Notes: a model not told the origin generated them from the letters alone. A stretch of 64,000 bases of DNA from Mesonia hippocampi (GCF_014197445.1 NZ_JACIFO010000005.1:174190-238189); one strand, 5' to 3'. Shown: positions 6,950 through 16,486, counted from the stretch's first letter. A program made the numbers and translations.

Positions 6950-9403
6950 TTAATATGGATCTACATTTACATTAAGCCTAATTTTCCTAAAAGCCCCAAT
7001 AGCACTAAAAGAAATATTAATTCGTTCGAGATAAGCCTTGGTTTTTTGTAAAGAATACGCAGGAGGCACCTTTATTAAAATATACTTGATATAAGCATTA
7101 CGAATACGCATTACAGGAGGAAACTCTGGCCCCAGCACATGCTCCTTAAAAGCATTTTGGTAGGCTTTGGTTAACCAATCTGCTGCCTCGTTAACCGCAT
7201 TATAATCTTTATGCTTCACCACTACCCTAATAAGCTTATACGATGGCGGATACTTGAAATTTTTACGCTCATAAAGCTGCTCTTCTGCCATTTTCTCATA
7301 CTGATTGGTAGTTACTTGTTGTAAAATTTGGTGATTAGGATTAAAGCTTTGTATAAGCACTTTACCCTGTTCTTTAGTTCTTCCTGCCCTACCCGACACC
7401 TGAACCAATAACTGAAAACAACGTTCATGCGCTCTAAAATCGGGGTAATTAAGCAGCGTATCTGCATTCATTATACCCACCAAGGCTACATTCCTAAAAT
7501 CTAAACCTTTTGCAAGCATTTGCGTACCCACCAAAATATCTATTTGCTGTTGCTCAAATTCTGAAATTATTTTCTCGTAAGCATATTTCCCTCGGGTAGT
7601 ATCTAAATCCATTCGAGCTATTTTATAATCCTTAAAAACAGATTTCAACTCCGTTTCTATTTGCTCGGTACCAAAACCTTTAGTCGATATTTCTGTGCTT
7701 CCGCAGCCCATACACTGCAGTTGCATGGCAATATGATAACCACAATAATGGCATCGCAAACTATGGTTATGCTTATGGTAAGTTAAACTCACATCGCAAT
7801 TAGGACATTGAGGAGAAAATCCGCAGGTATTGCATTCTAAAATTGGAGAGTAACCTCTTCTGTTTTGAAAAAGAATGACTTGTTTTCCTTCTCCCAAGCA
7901 AGTTTTCATTTCTTGCAGCAAGGTATCCGAAAAATGCCCCGTCATTTGTTTTCTTTTATATTTTTGTTTTAAATCTACCAATTGAATAGCTGGTGGCAGA
8001 ACATTTCCATAACGCTTGGTTAATTCTACTAAAGCATATTTTTCTTTTTTAGCATTATCGTAGCTTTCTAGGCTTGGTGTTGCCGAGCCTAACAATACTT
8101 TTGCGTTAAACTTTTGCGCTAACAAAACCGAGATATCTCGTGCATTATAACGTGGAGCAGGATCGTATTGTTTATAGGTGGTTTCATGCTCTTCATCTAC
8201 AATAATTAATCCCAAATTTCTGAATGGAAGAAACACCGCACTACGCGTACCTATTATAATTTTACCTTTGGTTTGTGCTAAAACATGCTGATAGGTTTCT
8301 ACGCGTTCATTCACCGAATTCCGACTGTGATAAACTTGTACTTCTTTCCCAAAATAACGCTGTAAGCGTGCTATGAGCTGCGTGGTTAAACCTATTTCTG
8401 GAACCATAAAAAGCACTTGCTTATCTTGCTGTAATTGCGCCTCGATAAGCTTTATGTAGACTTCTGTTTTCCCTGACGAAGTTACTCCATGTAATAAACA
8501 TACATTTTTATCTAAAAAAGCCGTATTTATCGCTTCAAAAGCCGCTGTTTGATGAGGAGTTAATACGGGAGAACTACCTGCTGTATCTCCTTGAAACCCC
8601 ATGCGGTCGTGCTGTAAATAATACTCGTCTAAAACGCCTTTGCTTACCAAAGATTTTATGGTAGACGGGGTTGTTTTTGCCGCTGCTGCTAATTGTTTTG
8701 GGGTAATGGACTTTTTAGTTGAGGCTTCTATACTAAAATAGCTCAACATAACTTCGTATTGTTTCGGGGCTGCTTTTTGGGTTGTAGCCAAAAATGCTGT
8801 TAATTGTTCTTGGTCGCGGTAAGCTTCTGAAATTTTTACATAACGCACCAACTTTGGTTTATATTGCTTATAAAGTTCTTGGTTAATAACAACTACATCT
8901 TTAGTAGCCATCGCTTGGATAATAGGCAACACTTTCTTAAGTCCTAAAATCCCCATGATTTCTTGTACTTTAAGAATAGATTTTTGCTGTAAAGCTTCAT
9001 AAATAAGATACTCCTGATCTGAAAGCTCTTCTACCTGAATTTCTTTTTCCTTATTTAGCTCTACTACGGTTTCACTCTCTAGCAACAACGCACTAGGTAA
9101 AGCCGCTTTAAGCACCTCGCCAATATTGCATAAGTAGTAAGCCGCTATCCATTGCCAAATTTCGAGTTGTTTTAGGGTTACTATTGGCGTTTCATCTAAT
9201 ATTTCTTCTATATACTTTACCTCATACAAAGCGGGTTTATCTTGATGAATCTTTGCTACAATCCCAGTATATACTTTAGTTTTACCAAAAGGAACAGCTA
9301 CCCGCATTCCTGTTTTCAAATGCTTTTCCTGACTTTCTAACATTCCATACGTATAAGGTTTTGGTAATGAAAGCGGTAAAATAATATCGGCATAATACGC
9401 CAT
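6950..9403 (-). CDS. priA: Primosomal protein N' (PriA helicase)
   Basis: PriA restarts stalled replication forks: it binds branched DNA, unwinds with a 3'-5' polarity and loads the replicative helicase. The protein is 817 residues from the chosen start. Seen: the N-terminal DNA-binding domain, Walker A GVTSSGKT (about 306-313), the DEEH box (VDEEHETTYKQYDPAPRYNARD), the zinc-binding cysteines between the helicase lobes (CNTCGFSPQCPNC and CHYCGY...CMGCG), and the GTQMLAKGLDF and QVSGRAGR helicase motifs. An upstream start at 9463 would add 20 residues, but that stretch overlaps the terminator of the preceding gene, and family members begin near MAYYADIILPL. I therefore chose 9403. Confidence 0.95.
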   Translation of the reverse strand: MAYYADIILPLSLPKPYTYGMLESQEKHLKTGMRVAVPFGKTKVYTGIVAKIHQDKPALYEVKYIEEILDETPIVTLKQLEIWQWIAAYYLCNIGEVLKAALPSALLLESETVVELNKEKEIQVEELSDQEYLIYEALQQKSILKVQEIMGILGLKKVLPIIQAMATKDVVVINQELYKQYKPKLVRYVKISEAYRDQEQLTAFLATTQKAAPKQYEVMLSYFSIEASTKKSITPKQLAAAAKTTPSTIKSLVSKGVLDEYYLQHDRMGFQGDTAGSSPVLTPHQTAAFEAINTAFLDKNVCLLHGVTSSGKTEVYIKLIEAQLQQDKQVLFMVPEIGLTTQLIARLQRYFGKEVQVYHSRNSVNERVETYQHVLAQTKGKIIIGTRSAVFLPFRNLGLIIVDEEHETTYKQYDPAPRYNARDISVLLAQKFNAKVLLGSATPSLESYDNAKKEKYALVELTKRYGNVLPPAIQLVDLKQKYKRKQMTGHFSDTLLQEMKTCLGEGKQVILFQNRRGYSPILECNTCGFSPQCPNCDVSLTYHKHNHSLRCHYCGYHIAMQLQCMGCGSTEISTKGFGTEQIETELKSVFKDYKIARMDLDTTRGKYAYEKIISEFEQQQIDILVGTQMLAKGLDFRNVALVGIMNADTLLNYPDFRAHERCFQLLVQVSGRAGRTKEQGKVLIQSFNPNHQILQQVTTNQYEKMAEEQLYERKNFKYPPSYKLIRVVVKHKDYNAVNEAADWLTKAYQNAFKEHVLGPEFPPVMRIRNAYIKYILIKVPPAYSLQKTKAYLERINISFSAIGAFRKIRLNVNVDPY

Positions 9404-9430
9404 TGCTCTTTGTTTTTCTATGAGTATAAA

Positions 9431-9459
9431 AATAATAACCCGAAACACAAGGTTTCGGG
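9431..9459 (-). terminator. Terminator after the chalcone-isomerase-like gene
   Basis: Perfect 8-bp stem CCCGAAAC / GTTTCGGG with a 5-nt loop, followed on the minus strand by a U-rich stretch. It lies 30 bp after the stop codon at 9489 and just upstream of the chosen priA start. Confidence 0.75.
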
Positions 9460-9488
9460 CCATAAAAATAATTTATTTTGTGGAAATT

Positions 9489-10049
9489 TTATTTCCCTAG
9501 CATTTTTTCTTTCAAATTGTCATCGGCAGCTTTGTTAGATAGCCATATTCCAAATAAAGCCGTTTTAAAATCTAAACCTGGTATCACTCCTTTTTTAACA
9601 CCGTTTTTATAAGCAATTGTACCTTTTCCTGGTATGTACAGCAAATCAAATTCATCTCCTTTTACAATTTCGTCCTTAAAAAATTCTATAAAACTATCTA
9701 TACGTTTTCGTATGGAAGCCGTATTGCCGTTGGTAGAATTTTTAAAACCTTCCTCTACTGCATCAATCATTTTTTTACTTGTTATTAGCTTAGAAACAAT
9801 ATGAAGGCGTACCGACATTGGTTTATTACTGGTTAATATCTGTTTTGTATCCGAAGATTTTTCCTGTAGGTATAATGCCGCTACATAAAGATCTATCCAT
9901 AATTTTTCTCGAACTCCTCCTCCGTTATAGAGAAGTTTTTGTTCATTTAAATTCAATTGTTCTGGGAGTGCTACCCCAGAAACACGCTGCTGAGCATTGC
10001 TTACAGAAAACAGCCCTAAAGCAATAAAAAGAAAAAAACACTTCTTCAT
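9489..10049 (-). CDS. Chalcone isomerase-like exported protein
   Basis: A 186-residue protein with a signal peptide (MKKCFFLFIALGLFSVSNAQ). The mature part matches the bacterial chalcone-isomerase-like family: LPEQLNLNEQKLLYNGGGVREKLWIDLYVAALYL at the start (seen as YNGGGVREK and IDLYVAALYL), a central MSVRLHIVSKLIT strand, and a C-terminal GVIPGLDFKTALFGIWLS. Bacterial members share the fold with plant chalcone isomerase and fungal fatty-acid-binding proteins but usually lack evidence of that activity. Export to the periplasm argues for a lipid- or fatty-acid-related role, which is inference. It lies downstream of the YihY/BrkB gene with a 42-bp gap and ends at its own terminator. Confidence 0.82.
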   Translation of the reverse strand: MKKCFFLFIALGLFSVSNAQQRVSGVALPEQLNLNEQKLLYNGGGVREKLWIDLYVAALYLQEKSSDTKQILTSNKPMSVRLHIVSKLITSKKMIDAVEEGFKNSTNGNTASIRKRIDSFIEFFKDEIVKGDEFDLLYIPGKGTIAYKNGVKKGVIPGLDFKTALFGIWLSNKAADDNLKEKMLGK

Positions 10050-10091
10050 TAATAATAATTTTAAATTAACAATAAACAGAATGTTAATATA

Positions 10092-11012
10092 CTAATTTTT
10101 CTTCTTTAATTTTGTAATTGCTGCATTTAATTCGAAACCTAGCAATAAAATATTCGAATTAATCCAAATATAAAGCATCAAAATAAGCAAAGCGCCTATC
10201 GAGCCATAAAGTTCGTTATAGGTACTAAAATTTTCGATATATATCGAAAACAAAAAGGTAGTTAATACAATAAGTATGGTGGTAAATAAAGCGCCTATAG
10301 AAAAAAAGTGCATTTGTCTTCCTTCTCTAGTTCCAAAATAATATAAAATAGCGCTTATTAGGTAAACCATCCCTATAAAAACGGTATATCTTCCTATTTC
10401 TGCCCAGAGAATACCCGTATCAGCAAACATTCCGTAGATTTTTAGCTTTTCTATAATAAAGGTGAGGTAAATTGTTAAGATAACAGCCAATAATAACAAG
10501 AAAGCAATGATAATAGAAACCCCTAAAGCTACCATATATTGCCTAATAATGGTTCGGTTTATGCTTACATGGTATGAATACTCAAACCCTGTAAATACCG
10601 CATTTACACCATTTGCCATTAGAAATACAGAAAGGATAAACACAAATGAAAGTAATCCTGCCCGAGGGTTGTTGGCGATATCGTAAAAAATATCGTTAAA
10701 AAATTCGGAGGTTTGCGGGGGTAAAAGTGAATCTAAAAAGCTGAGTAATTTTAACTGAAAATCATCTATAAACCAAACAAACGGAATAAGGTTTAGTATA
10801 AATAACAAAAAAGGGAAAATGGCCATAAAAAAGCTAAAAGCAACAGAGCCTGCCCTAGTTGAGAACGTTCCTTTTACTAAGCCTACAAAATAAATCCGAA
10901 GAAATTCAAACAACGATAATCCTTCCAATCCAGGAATAATTACACGTTTAAGCTGTGTAACTACCCAACTAATTACTGGAATAGTTTTTTTTATCTCAGG
11001 ATTTTTAGACAT
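10092..11012 (-). CDS. YihY/virulence factor BrkB family membrane protein
   Basis: A 306-residue inner-membrane protein with six predicted helices starting at about residue 58. The family's conserved parts are present: AGSVAFSFFMAIFPFLLFIL (residues about 55-75), the loop with LPPQTSEFF, and the C-terminal run ENFSTYNELYGSIGALLILMLYIWINSNILLLGFELNA (seen as YGSIGALLILMLYIW and LLGFELNAAI). Members are polytopic proteins of unclear function, once wrongly called RNase BN, with proposed roles in envelope or lysophospholipid transport. It begins 3 bp after the nadC stop, so the two are co-transcribed; the physical link need not be functional. Confidence 0.88.
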   Translation of the reverse strand: MSKNPEIKKTIPVISWVVTQLKRVIIPGLEGLSLFEFLRIYFVGLVKGTFSTRAGSVAFSFFMAIFPFLLFILNLIPFVWFIDDFQLKLLSFLDSLLPPQTSEFFNDIFYDIANNPRAGLLSFVFILSVFLMANGVNAVFTGFEYSYHVSINRTIIRQYMVALGVSIIIAFLLLLAVILTIYLTFIIEKLKIYGMFADTGILWAEIGRYTVFIGMVYLISAILYYFGTREGRQMHFFSIGALFTTILIVLTTFLFSIYIENFSTYNELYGSIGALLILMLYIWINSNILLLGFELNAAITKLKKKN

Positions 11013-11015
11013 TAC

Positions 11016-11873
11016 CTACACTGCTTTTAAACTTAAATCTAAATTATATACCGAATGAGTTAAGGCACCGCTAGAAATATAATCTACACCACAAGCGGCG
11101 TATTTAGGAGCGGTTTCTAACGTAATTCCTCCACTAGATTCGGTTAAGCATGTATCGCCAATCATAGCGACTGCTTTTTTTGTATCTTCATAATTAAAAT
11201 TATCAATTAAAATCCTAAAAACACCTTCGTTTTGCAAAATTTCTTTTATCTCATTTAAATCTCTAGCCTCTACTATAATTTTCAAATCCAAATTATTTTC
11301 TGCTAGATATTTTTTGGTTTTTGTGATTGCTTTGGTGATTCCTCCTGCAAAATCTATATGATTATCTTTTAACATTATCATATCATACAAAGCAAACCTA
11401 TGGTTTTCTCCGCCTCCAATTTTAACCGCCCATTTCTCTAAAGCCCTAATGCCTGGAGTTGTTTTTCGAGTATCTAAAATTTTTGTTTTTGTACCTTCCA
11501 ACAAACTTGCAAAAGCATTGGTTTTGGTAGCTATCGCACTCATACGCTGCATGGCATTGAGTACTAAACGCTCTGCTTTCAGAATAGCTTGACTATTTCC
11601 CGAAACATAAAAAGCCACATCGCCAGGTTTTATTTTCTCCCCATCGTTTATTAGCACTTCTACCTTAAGTTGCGTATCTACATAAGCAAAAACTTGTTTT
11701 GCAAAATCTACCCCGGCTAAAATACCTGTATCTTTTACCAATAATTTTGCTTTACCTTCGGCAGTAGCAGGAATACAGGCTAAAGAGCTAAAATCGCCCG
11801 CTCCGACATCTTCACGAATCGCATTGGCAATAATAATATCTATTTCTTTTTGAAACTCGGTTTGGCTTATCAT
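11016..11873 (-). CDS. nadC: Nicotinate-nucleotide pyrophosphorylase (carboxylating)
   Basis: Quinolinate phosphoribosyltransferase: quinolinate and PRPP give nicotinate mononucleotide and CO2 in de novo NAD synthesis. The 285-residue length is typical. Landmarks: N-terminal AIREDVGAGDFSS, the substrate-binding TKILDTRKTTPGIRALEKWAV, then GGGENHRFALYDMIMLKDNH, the EARDLNEIKEIL helix and the C-terminal LESSGGITLE-like segment (ESSGGITLETAPKYAACGVDYIS) and SSGALTHS. nadA and nadB are not in the window. The gene is divergent from rlmH and heads a short unit with the YihY/BrkB gene. Confidence 0.96.
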   Translation of the reverse strand: MISQTEFQKEIDIIIANAIREDVGAGDFSSLACIPATAEGKAKLLVKDTGILAGVDFAKQVFAYVDTQLKVEVLINDGEKIKPGDVAFYVSGNSQAILKAERLVLNAMQRMSAIATKTNAFASLLEGTKTKILDTRKTTPGIRALEKWAVKIGGGENHRFALYDMIMLKDNHIDFAGGITKAITKTKKYLAENNLDLKIIVEARDLNEIKEILQNEGVFRILIDNFNYEDTKKAVAMIGDTCLTESSGGITLETAPKYAACGVDYISSGALTHSVYNLDLSLKAV

Positions 11874-11884
11874 AAGATTACATA

Positions 11885-11892
11885 TATTTTTG
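11885..11892 (+). promoter_or_regulatory. Predicted -7 box of rlmH
   Basis: TATTTTTG matches TAnnTTTG, 32 bp before the chosen rlmH ATG, in the divergent gap with nadC. It supports the internal ATG at 11925, because transcription from this box would begin close to the upstream TTG alternative. Confidence 0.45.
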
Positions 11893-11924
11893 CTAAAATA
11901 ACAAAGTAATTGCGAACTTTAAAG

Positions 11925-12398
11925 ATGAATATAAAATTACTTGCCATAGGTAAAACCGACGATAAAGATTTAGCCAAACTTATACAACAGTATACCAAAC
12001 GGCTTAAACATTATACGAATTTTGATATTGAAGTTATCCCTGATATTAAAAAAAGTAAACACCTTTCTGAAACCCTTCAGAAACAAAAAGAAGGTGAGCT
12101 TATTTTACAAAAAACAACCCCAGCAGATATTTTAATTCTTTTAGATGAAAACGGAAAAAATTTCACTTCCTTAGAATTTTCATCTTGGCTGCAAAAAAAG
12201 TTTAATACAGGCATGAAACAGCTTATCTTTGTTATTGGTGGTCCTTACGGATTTTCGGAAGAAGTTTATCAACGGGCAAATCAAAAAATAGCTTTATCAA
12301 AAATGACTTTTTCTCACCAAATGGTTCGTTTATTCTTTGTAGAGCAGCTCTACCGTGGGTTTAGTATTTTACGTAACGAACCTTATCACCACCAATAA
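11925..12398 (+). CDS. rlmH: 23S rRNA (pseudouridine1915-N3)-methyltransferase
   Basis: RlmH is a SPOUT-class methyltransferase that methylates pseudouridine 1915 in helix 69 of 23S rRNA on assembled ribosomes. The chosen product has 157 residues, the standard length in this phylum. Visible: N-terminal MNIKLLAIGKTDDKDL, the LILLDENGKNFTSLEFS loop, the knot with FVIGGPYGFSEEVY, and the C-terminal SFSHQMVRLFFVEQLYRGFSILRNEPYHHQ (seen here as MTFSHQMVRLFFVEQLYR and NEPYHHQ). An upstream TTG at 11910 would add five residues (MRTLK); the ATG gives the family start. Confidence 0.96.
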   Translation: MNIKLLAIGKTDDKDLAKLIQQYTKRLKHYTNFDIEVIPDIKKSKHLSETLQKQKEGELILQKTTPADILILLDENGKNFTSLEFSSWLQKKFNTGMKQLIFVIGGPYGFSEEVYQRANQKIALSKMTFSHQMVRLFFVEQLYRGFSILRNEPYHHQ

Positions 12399-12427
12399 AA
12401 ACCTTACGCTAAAAAACTTTTATACTT

Positions 12428-13006
12428 ATGAAACTTGTATTTGCATCGAACAACAAAAATAAAATAGCCGAAATAAAAAAACTACTTCCCAATACCATCC
12501 AGCTCCTATCATTAGCAGATATCGGCTGCCATGAAGATATTGCCGAAACAGCAAACACCATAGAGGGCAACGCTCAATTAAAGGCTAATTATGTAAAAAA
12601 ACACTACCATTACAATTGCTTTTCCGACGATACAGGGCTCGAAGTAGAAGCCTTAAACGGGGCCCCAGGTGTGTTTTCTGCTCGTTATGCAGGCGAACAT
12701 AAAAACGATACCGATAATATTAAAAAATTGCTTTTAAATTTAGCAGAAACCAAAAACAGGAAAGCCCAATTTAAAACGGTAATTAGTCTTTATTTAGACA
12801 ATCAAGAATTTAATTTTACAGGCATTTGCAAAGGAGAAATAACCACACAACCCGCAGGTACAAAAGGTTTTGGATACGACCCAATCTTCACTCCTGAAGG
12901 ATACCAAGAAACTTTTGCCGAAATGCCACAAGATGAAAAGAATAAAATAAGCCACCGAGGCAAAGCACTTCAAAAACTTTTAGCTTTTTTAGAAAACAAA
13001 TCTTAA
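12428..13006 (+). CDS. rdgB: Non-canonical purine NTP diphosphatase (ITP/XTP pyrophosphatase)
   Basis: HAM1/RdgB-family enzyme that hydrolyses dITP, ITP and XTP to the monophosphate and pyrophosphate, keeping deaminated purines out of DNA and RNA. The 192-residue length is normal. Seen: the N-terminal LVFASNNKNKIAEIK (substrate-phosphate binding), CFSDDTGLEVEALNGAPGVFSARYAGE (catalytic Asp pair in SDDTGLEV), and the C-terminal GTKGFGYDPIFTPEG followed by FAEMPQDEKNKISHRGKAL (base recognition). It lies 29 bp after rlmH on the same strand, so the two are probably co-transcribed. Confidence 0.95.
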   Translation: MKLVFASNNKNKIAEIKKLLPNTIQLLSLADIGCHEDIAETANTIEGNAQLKANYVKKHYHYNCFSDDTGLEVEALNGAPGVFSARYAGEHKNDTDNIKKLLLNLAETKNRKAQFKTVISLYLDNQEFNFTGICKGEITTQPAGTKGFGYDPIFTPEGYQETFAEMPQDEKNKISHRGKALQKLLAFLENKS

Positions 13007-13062
13007 TTAAACACCTATAAGCTGCTTAATTATAACTATCTTCGCCCCCTATTTTTTAGTAT

Positions 13063-14832
13063 ATGAATAAATTTGAAAACTTGGGGTTAGCTCCTCATTT
13101 GCTAGACGCGATTAACGATATGGGATTTACGACACCTAGCGAGGTGCAATCTCAGGCTATCCCACTATTACTATCTCAAGAAACCGATTTGGTGGCTCTT
13201 GCGCAAACAGGCACAGGAAAAACCGCCGCATTTGGTTTTCCGCTCATCCAGAAAATCCAAGACACCAGTAAGCAAACACAAGGACTTATCCTCTCACCTA
13301 CGCGTGAACTTTGCCTACAAATTACAAACGAGCTTAAAAATTATGCCAAATACCTCCCAAAACTTAATGTAGTTGCCATTTATGGAGGCGCCAGCATTAC
13401 CGACCAAGCAAGACAAATAGAGCGCGGTGCACAAATTGTTGTGGCAACACCAGGGAGAATGAAAGATATGATTGGCCGAAAAATGGTCGATATTTCTTCC
13501 ATAGACTATTGTGTTCTAGACGAAGCTGACGAAATGCTAAACATGGGGTTCTATGAAGATATAAAAGATATCTTAAAACATACGCCAGAACAGAAAAAAA
13601 CATGGTTATTTAGTGCCACTATGCCTAAAGAAGTAGCTACTATTGCGAAAGAATTTATGCAAACGCCTAAAGAAATAACCGTAGGTAGTAAAAACGAAGG
13701 AAGCAAAAATGTATCTCACGAATATTACCTTGCTGCAGGACGCGACCGATATTACACCCTAAAACGTTTAGCAGATGCAAACCCCGATATTTTTTCTGTT
13801 ATATTTTGCCGTACCAAAAGAGATACCCAAAAAGTAGCCGAAAAACTTATCGAAGACGGATACAATGCCGCTGCATTACATGGAGATTTAAGCCAAAACC
13901 AACGTGATTTGGTTATGAAAAGTTTCCGTTCGCACCAAATTCAAATGCTCGTAGCTACCGATGTAGCCGCAAGAGGAATTGATGTTGACGACGTAACCCA
14001 TGTAATAAATTACCAATTACCAGACGAGATTGAAACCTATACACACCGTAGCGGACGTACAGGGCGTGCCGGAAAAAAAGGTATCTCGATGGTTATTATC
14101 ACCAAAAGCGAACTGCGTAAAATTAAAGCGATAGAACGTATTATAAAGCAAAATTTCGAACAAAAAAACATCCCTAGCGGAGAAGAAATTTGCGAAGTAC
14201 AATTGTTTCACTTAGCAAACAGCATTAAAGAAACATCTATTCACCCTGAAATAGATAAATTTTTACCAAAACTAGAAGAAACACTACAAGATTTTTCTAA
14301 AGAAGAACTCATTAAAAAGTTTTTCTCGGTAGAATTTACACGTTTCTACAATTACTATAAAAACTCAAAAGACCTCAACCAAAGTGCTTCTGCCGATTAT
14401 CGTAGTGGCGAAGATACAGGCGATAGCATACGTTATTTTATAAATGTTGGAGCCAAGGATGATTTTACTTGGATGACGTTAAAGGATTACCTTAAAGATA
14501 AATTAGGGGTAAAAGATGCCGTTTATAAAGTAGATGTAAAAGATAGTTTTTCTTTCTTTAATACCGACGCAAATTTAGCCGATAAAGTAGCCGAAATTTT
14601 TAAAGAGGTTTACCACCAAGGTAGAAAAATAAGCATCGAAGTAACCAAAAACAGCGAAAACGCTGGTGGACGAAGAAAGTCTTCTAGACGCTCTGAATCT
14701 GGAGGTAAAAAAAGAGATTTTAAACGCCGAGGAAACTTTAGCAAATCAGGCAACAGCAAACCTACTAAAGATAAAAGCTCTAGAAAATCTAATATAAAAA
14801 GTTCGATTAACCGAAGAAAACGCAAAAAATAG
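13063..14832 (+). CDS. DEAD-box ATP-dependent RNA helicase (DeaD/DbpA-like)
   Basis: A 589-residue RNA helicase that remodels RNA duplexes, probably in ribosome assembly or cold adaptation. Core motifs: AQTGTGKT (47-54), PTREL, GGAS, TPGR, DEAD (153-156), SAT (184-186), and the second RecA lobe with ATDVAARGIDV and HRSGRTGRAGKKG. A DbpA-type RNA-binding domain follows (about 455-530; RYFINVGAKDDFTW and VDVKDSFSFFNT). The last 50 residues are a basic, Ser/Arg/Lys-rich unstructured tail that likely adds non-specific RNA binding. The domain order resembles CsdA/DeaD more than the shorter RhlE type. No terminator is evident after it. Confidence 0.93.
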   Translation: MNKFENLGLAPHLLDAINDMGFTTPSEVQSQAIPLLLSQETDLVALAQTGTGKTAAFGFPLIQKIQDTSKQTQGLILSPTRELCLQITNELKNYAKYLPKLNVVAIYGGASITDQARQIERGAQIVVATPGRMKDMIGRKMVDISSIDYCVLDEADEMLNMGFYEDIKDILKHTPEQKKTWLFSATMPKEVATIAKEFMQTPKEITVGSKNEGSKNVSHEYYLAAGRDRYYTLKRLADANPDIFSVIFCRTKRDTQKVAEKLIEDGYNAAALHGDLSQNQRDLVMKSFRSHQIQMLVATDVAARGIDVDDVTHVINYQLPDEIETYTHRSGRTGRAGKKGISMVIITKSELRKIKAIERIIKQNFEQKNIPSGEEICEVQLFHLANSIKETSIHPEIDKFLPKLEETLQDFSKEELIKKFFSVEFTRFYNYYKNSKDLNQSASADYRSGEDTGDSIRYFINVGAKDDFTWMTLKDYLKDKLGVKDAVYKVDVKDSFSFFNTDANLADKVAEIFKEVYHQGRKISIEVTKNSENAGGRRKSSRRSESGGKKRDFKRRGNFSKSGNSKPTKDKSSRKSNIKSSINRRKRKK

Positions 14833-14904
14833 CTTTTTCTATTGCAAATTCTAGCTGCTTAACTAATTTTTACTATTTTTCAGAAAAATTAGAATTTTAC
14901 ACCT

Positions 14905-15681
14905 ATGCGTTTTATAACAACTTTTATAAGTGTTTTCATCATAAGCATTACAACTCTTGTTGCTCAACAAACCGAGCAACAAGAGTTAATTCTCATAAAA
15001 GGAGCTGTACTTAATGCTGCTAACGATAAACCCTTAGAAAACGTAAACATTATCAACCTTACGCAAGTAAAAGGAACCATTACCAAAAAAGATGGCTCGT
15101 TTAAAATTAACGCTGCCTTAAACGATACATTATACTTTACTTACCTCGGTTTCCGTCCTATTGAAGTTAAAATAACCCAAGATTGGGTAAAATATGGCGA
15201 CATCAAAATAAAGATGACAGAATCGGCCATTGCCTTAGAACAAGTTACCGTACAACCGGTAAAACTTACAGGTTTTTTAGAAATAGATGCTAAAAACATC
15301 CCGATATACGAAAATCACCGATATAGCATTTCTGGCTTAAATTATGGTTATGAAGTAGGCGATACACAACCAGGTGCTTTTACAAGAACTTTAGAGTCTA
15401 TTTTTAACCCCGCAGATTTTCTGTATAATATTTTTGGGAAACGCCCTAAGCAAATGCGTAAGCTCAAAAAAATGAAAGAGCAGGATGAAATTGTAAACCT
15501 ATTGCAGCAAAAATTTGACAGAGAAACACTCGCTGCTTTATTGCAAGTAACCACAGTAGATTTAGATGAAATTCTTAGAAAATGCGACTATTCTGAAAGC
15601 TTTATAAAAACCGCCAACGACTTGCAAATCTTAGAGGCCATAAATAGTTGCTACGAAGAATACAAAGTACTTCAGAAATAA
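14905..15681 (+). CDS. Carboxypeptidase-like regulatory domain exported protein
   Basis: A 258-residue protein with a signal peptide (ending near LVAQQTEQQE). Residues about 25-105 form a CarboxypepD_reg-like beta-sandwich: LIKGAVLNAANDKPLENVNI, TKKDGSFKINAALNDTLYFTYLGF, the pattern found at the N-terminus of TonB-dependent receptors. The rest (about 130-258) is helical and does not contain a barrel, so this is not a receptor. Such short exported proteins are common in Bacteroidota and of unknown role. It is convergent with trmH, the stop codons being only 9 bp apart, with no hairpin between them. Confidence 0.78.
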   Translation: MRFITTFISVFIISITTLVAQQTEQQELILIKGAVLNAANDKPLENVNIINLTQVKGTITKKDGSFKINAALNDTLYFTYLGFRPIEVKITQDWVKYGDIKIKMTESAIALEQVTVQPVKLTGFLEIDAKNIPIYENHRYSISGLNYGYEVGDTQPGAFTRTLESIFNPADFLYNIFGKRPKQMRKLKKMKEQDEIVNLLQQKFDRETLAALLQVTTVDLDEILRKCDYSESFIKTANDLQILEAINSCYEEYKVLQK

Positions 15682-15690
15682 AAATTTACG

Positions 15691-16347
15691 CTATATTTTT
15701 GTCTCAAAACGAGCAATAATTTCCTCACTGCTTTTTATGGTATTCTTAAGCCATTGCAACAAGGTAAAACGCCTGTCTTCCTCGGTTAATTGCCAAGACA
15801 AATTACTTTGACGTAAACGCGTGGTTAAACTCTGTAAAATGATCGCTGCAGATACCGAAATATTTAAACTTTCGGTAAAGCCTACCATAGGAACTTTTAA
15901 AAACCCATCGGCCTTACTTAGCACCTCATCACTAAGCCCGTCCCTTTCTGTCCCAAAAAACAAAGCCGCAGGTTTTGTTATATCAAAATCATGCAATAAA
16001 CAAGCATCATTATGCGGAGTGGTAGCAATAATCTGATAATTGGCATCTCGTAAATGCGCAATACATTGGGTTACGCTTGTGTGTCTATTAACATGTACCC
16101 ACTTTTGGGCGCCCATAGCAATTTCTCTATCAATACGTTTGATATTTTTCTCTTCAACTACATGTACATTTTGCACCCCAAAAACATCGCAACTGCGTAT
16201 TACTGCACTGGTGTTATGCAACTGATAAACATCTTCGGTAACCACCGTAAAATGATTTGTACGTAATGCCAATTTTTCTTGAAATAGGTTTTTCCTCTTA
16301 GGGGTTAAATACGCCTGCATGTAATCCAAAAGCTCAATATCAATCAT
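15691..16347 (-). CDS. trmH: tRNA (guanosine-2'-O-)-methyltransferase, TrmH family
   Basis: A 218-residue SPOUT-class RNA methylase. Seen: TVVTEDVYQLHNTSAVIRSCDVFGVQNVHVVEE at the N-terminus (LHNTSAVIRSCDVFG is the family motif 1), AALFFGTERDGLSDEVL (motif 2) and VPMVGFTESLNISVSAAIIL (motif 3, the knot). The extra helical C-terminus (TTRLRQSNLSWQLTEED... ) fits TrmH proper, which methylates G18 in the D-loop of tRNA, rather than the shorter SpoU paralog at 57582. It is convergent with the preceding gene. Confidence 0.9.
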   Translation of the reverse strand: MIDIELLDYMQAYLTPKRKNLFQEKLALRTNHFTVVTEDVYQLHNTSAVIRSCDVFGVQNVHVVEEKNIKRIDREIAMGAQKWVHVNRHTSVTQCIAHLRDANYQIIATTPHNDACLLHDFDITKPAALFFGTERDGLSDEVLSKADGFLKVPMVGFTESLNISVSAAIILQSLTTRLRQSNLSWQLTEEDRRFTLLQWLKNTIKSSEEIIARFETKI

Positions 16348-16367
16348 AAAAAATTTTTTAACTGCGC

Positions 16368-16375
16368 CAAATTTA
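16368..16375 (-). promoter_or_regulatory. Predicted -7 box of trmH
   Basis: TAAATTTG on the minus strand matches TAnnTTTG, 20 bp upstream of the trmH ATG. No -33 element was recognised. Confidence 0.4.
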
Positions 16376-16486
16376 CAGAAATTTAATCTACCTTACCTGA
16401 TATAGAGAAATAAGCTTATTTAAAACATTACATTTTATAAGTCTAGAAAAATAATTATTTTTAAAAAAGGAAAACAACTCGTAATT

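Noticed and set aside
9404..9463. Longer N-terminus of priA
   Set aside because: The extra 20 residues overlap the terminator of the preceding gene and are not part of the PriA family start.
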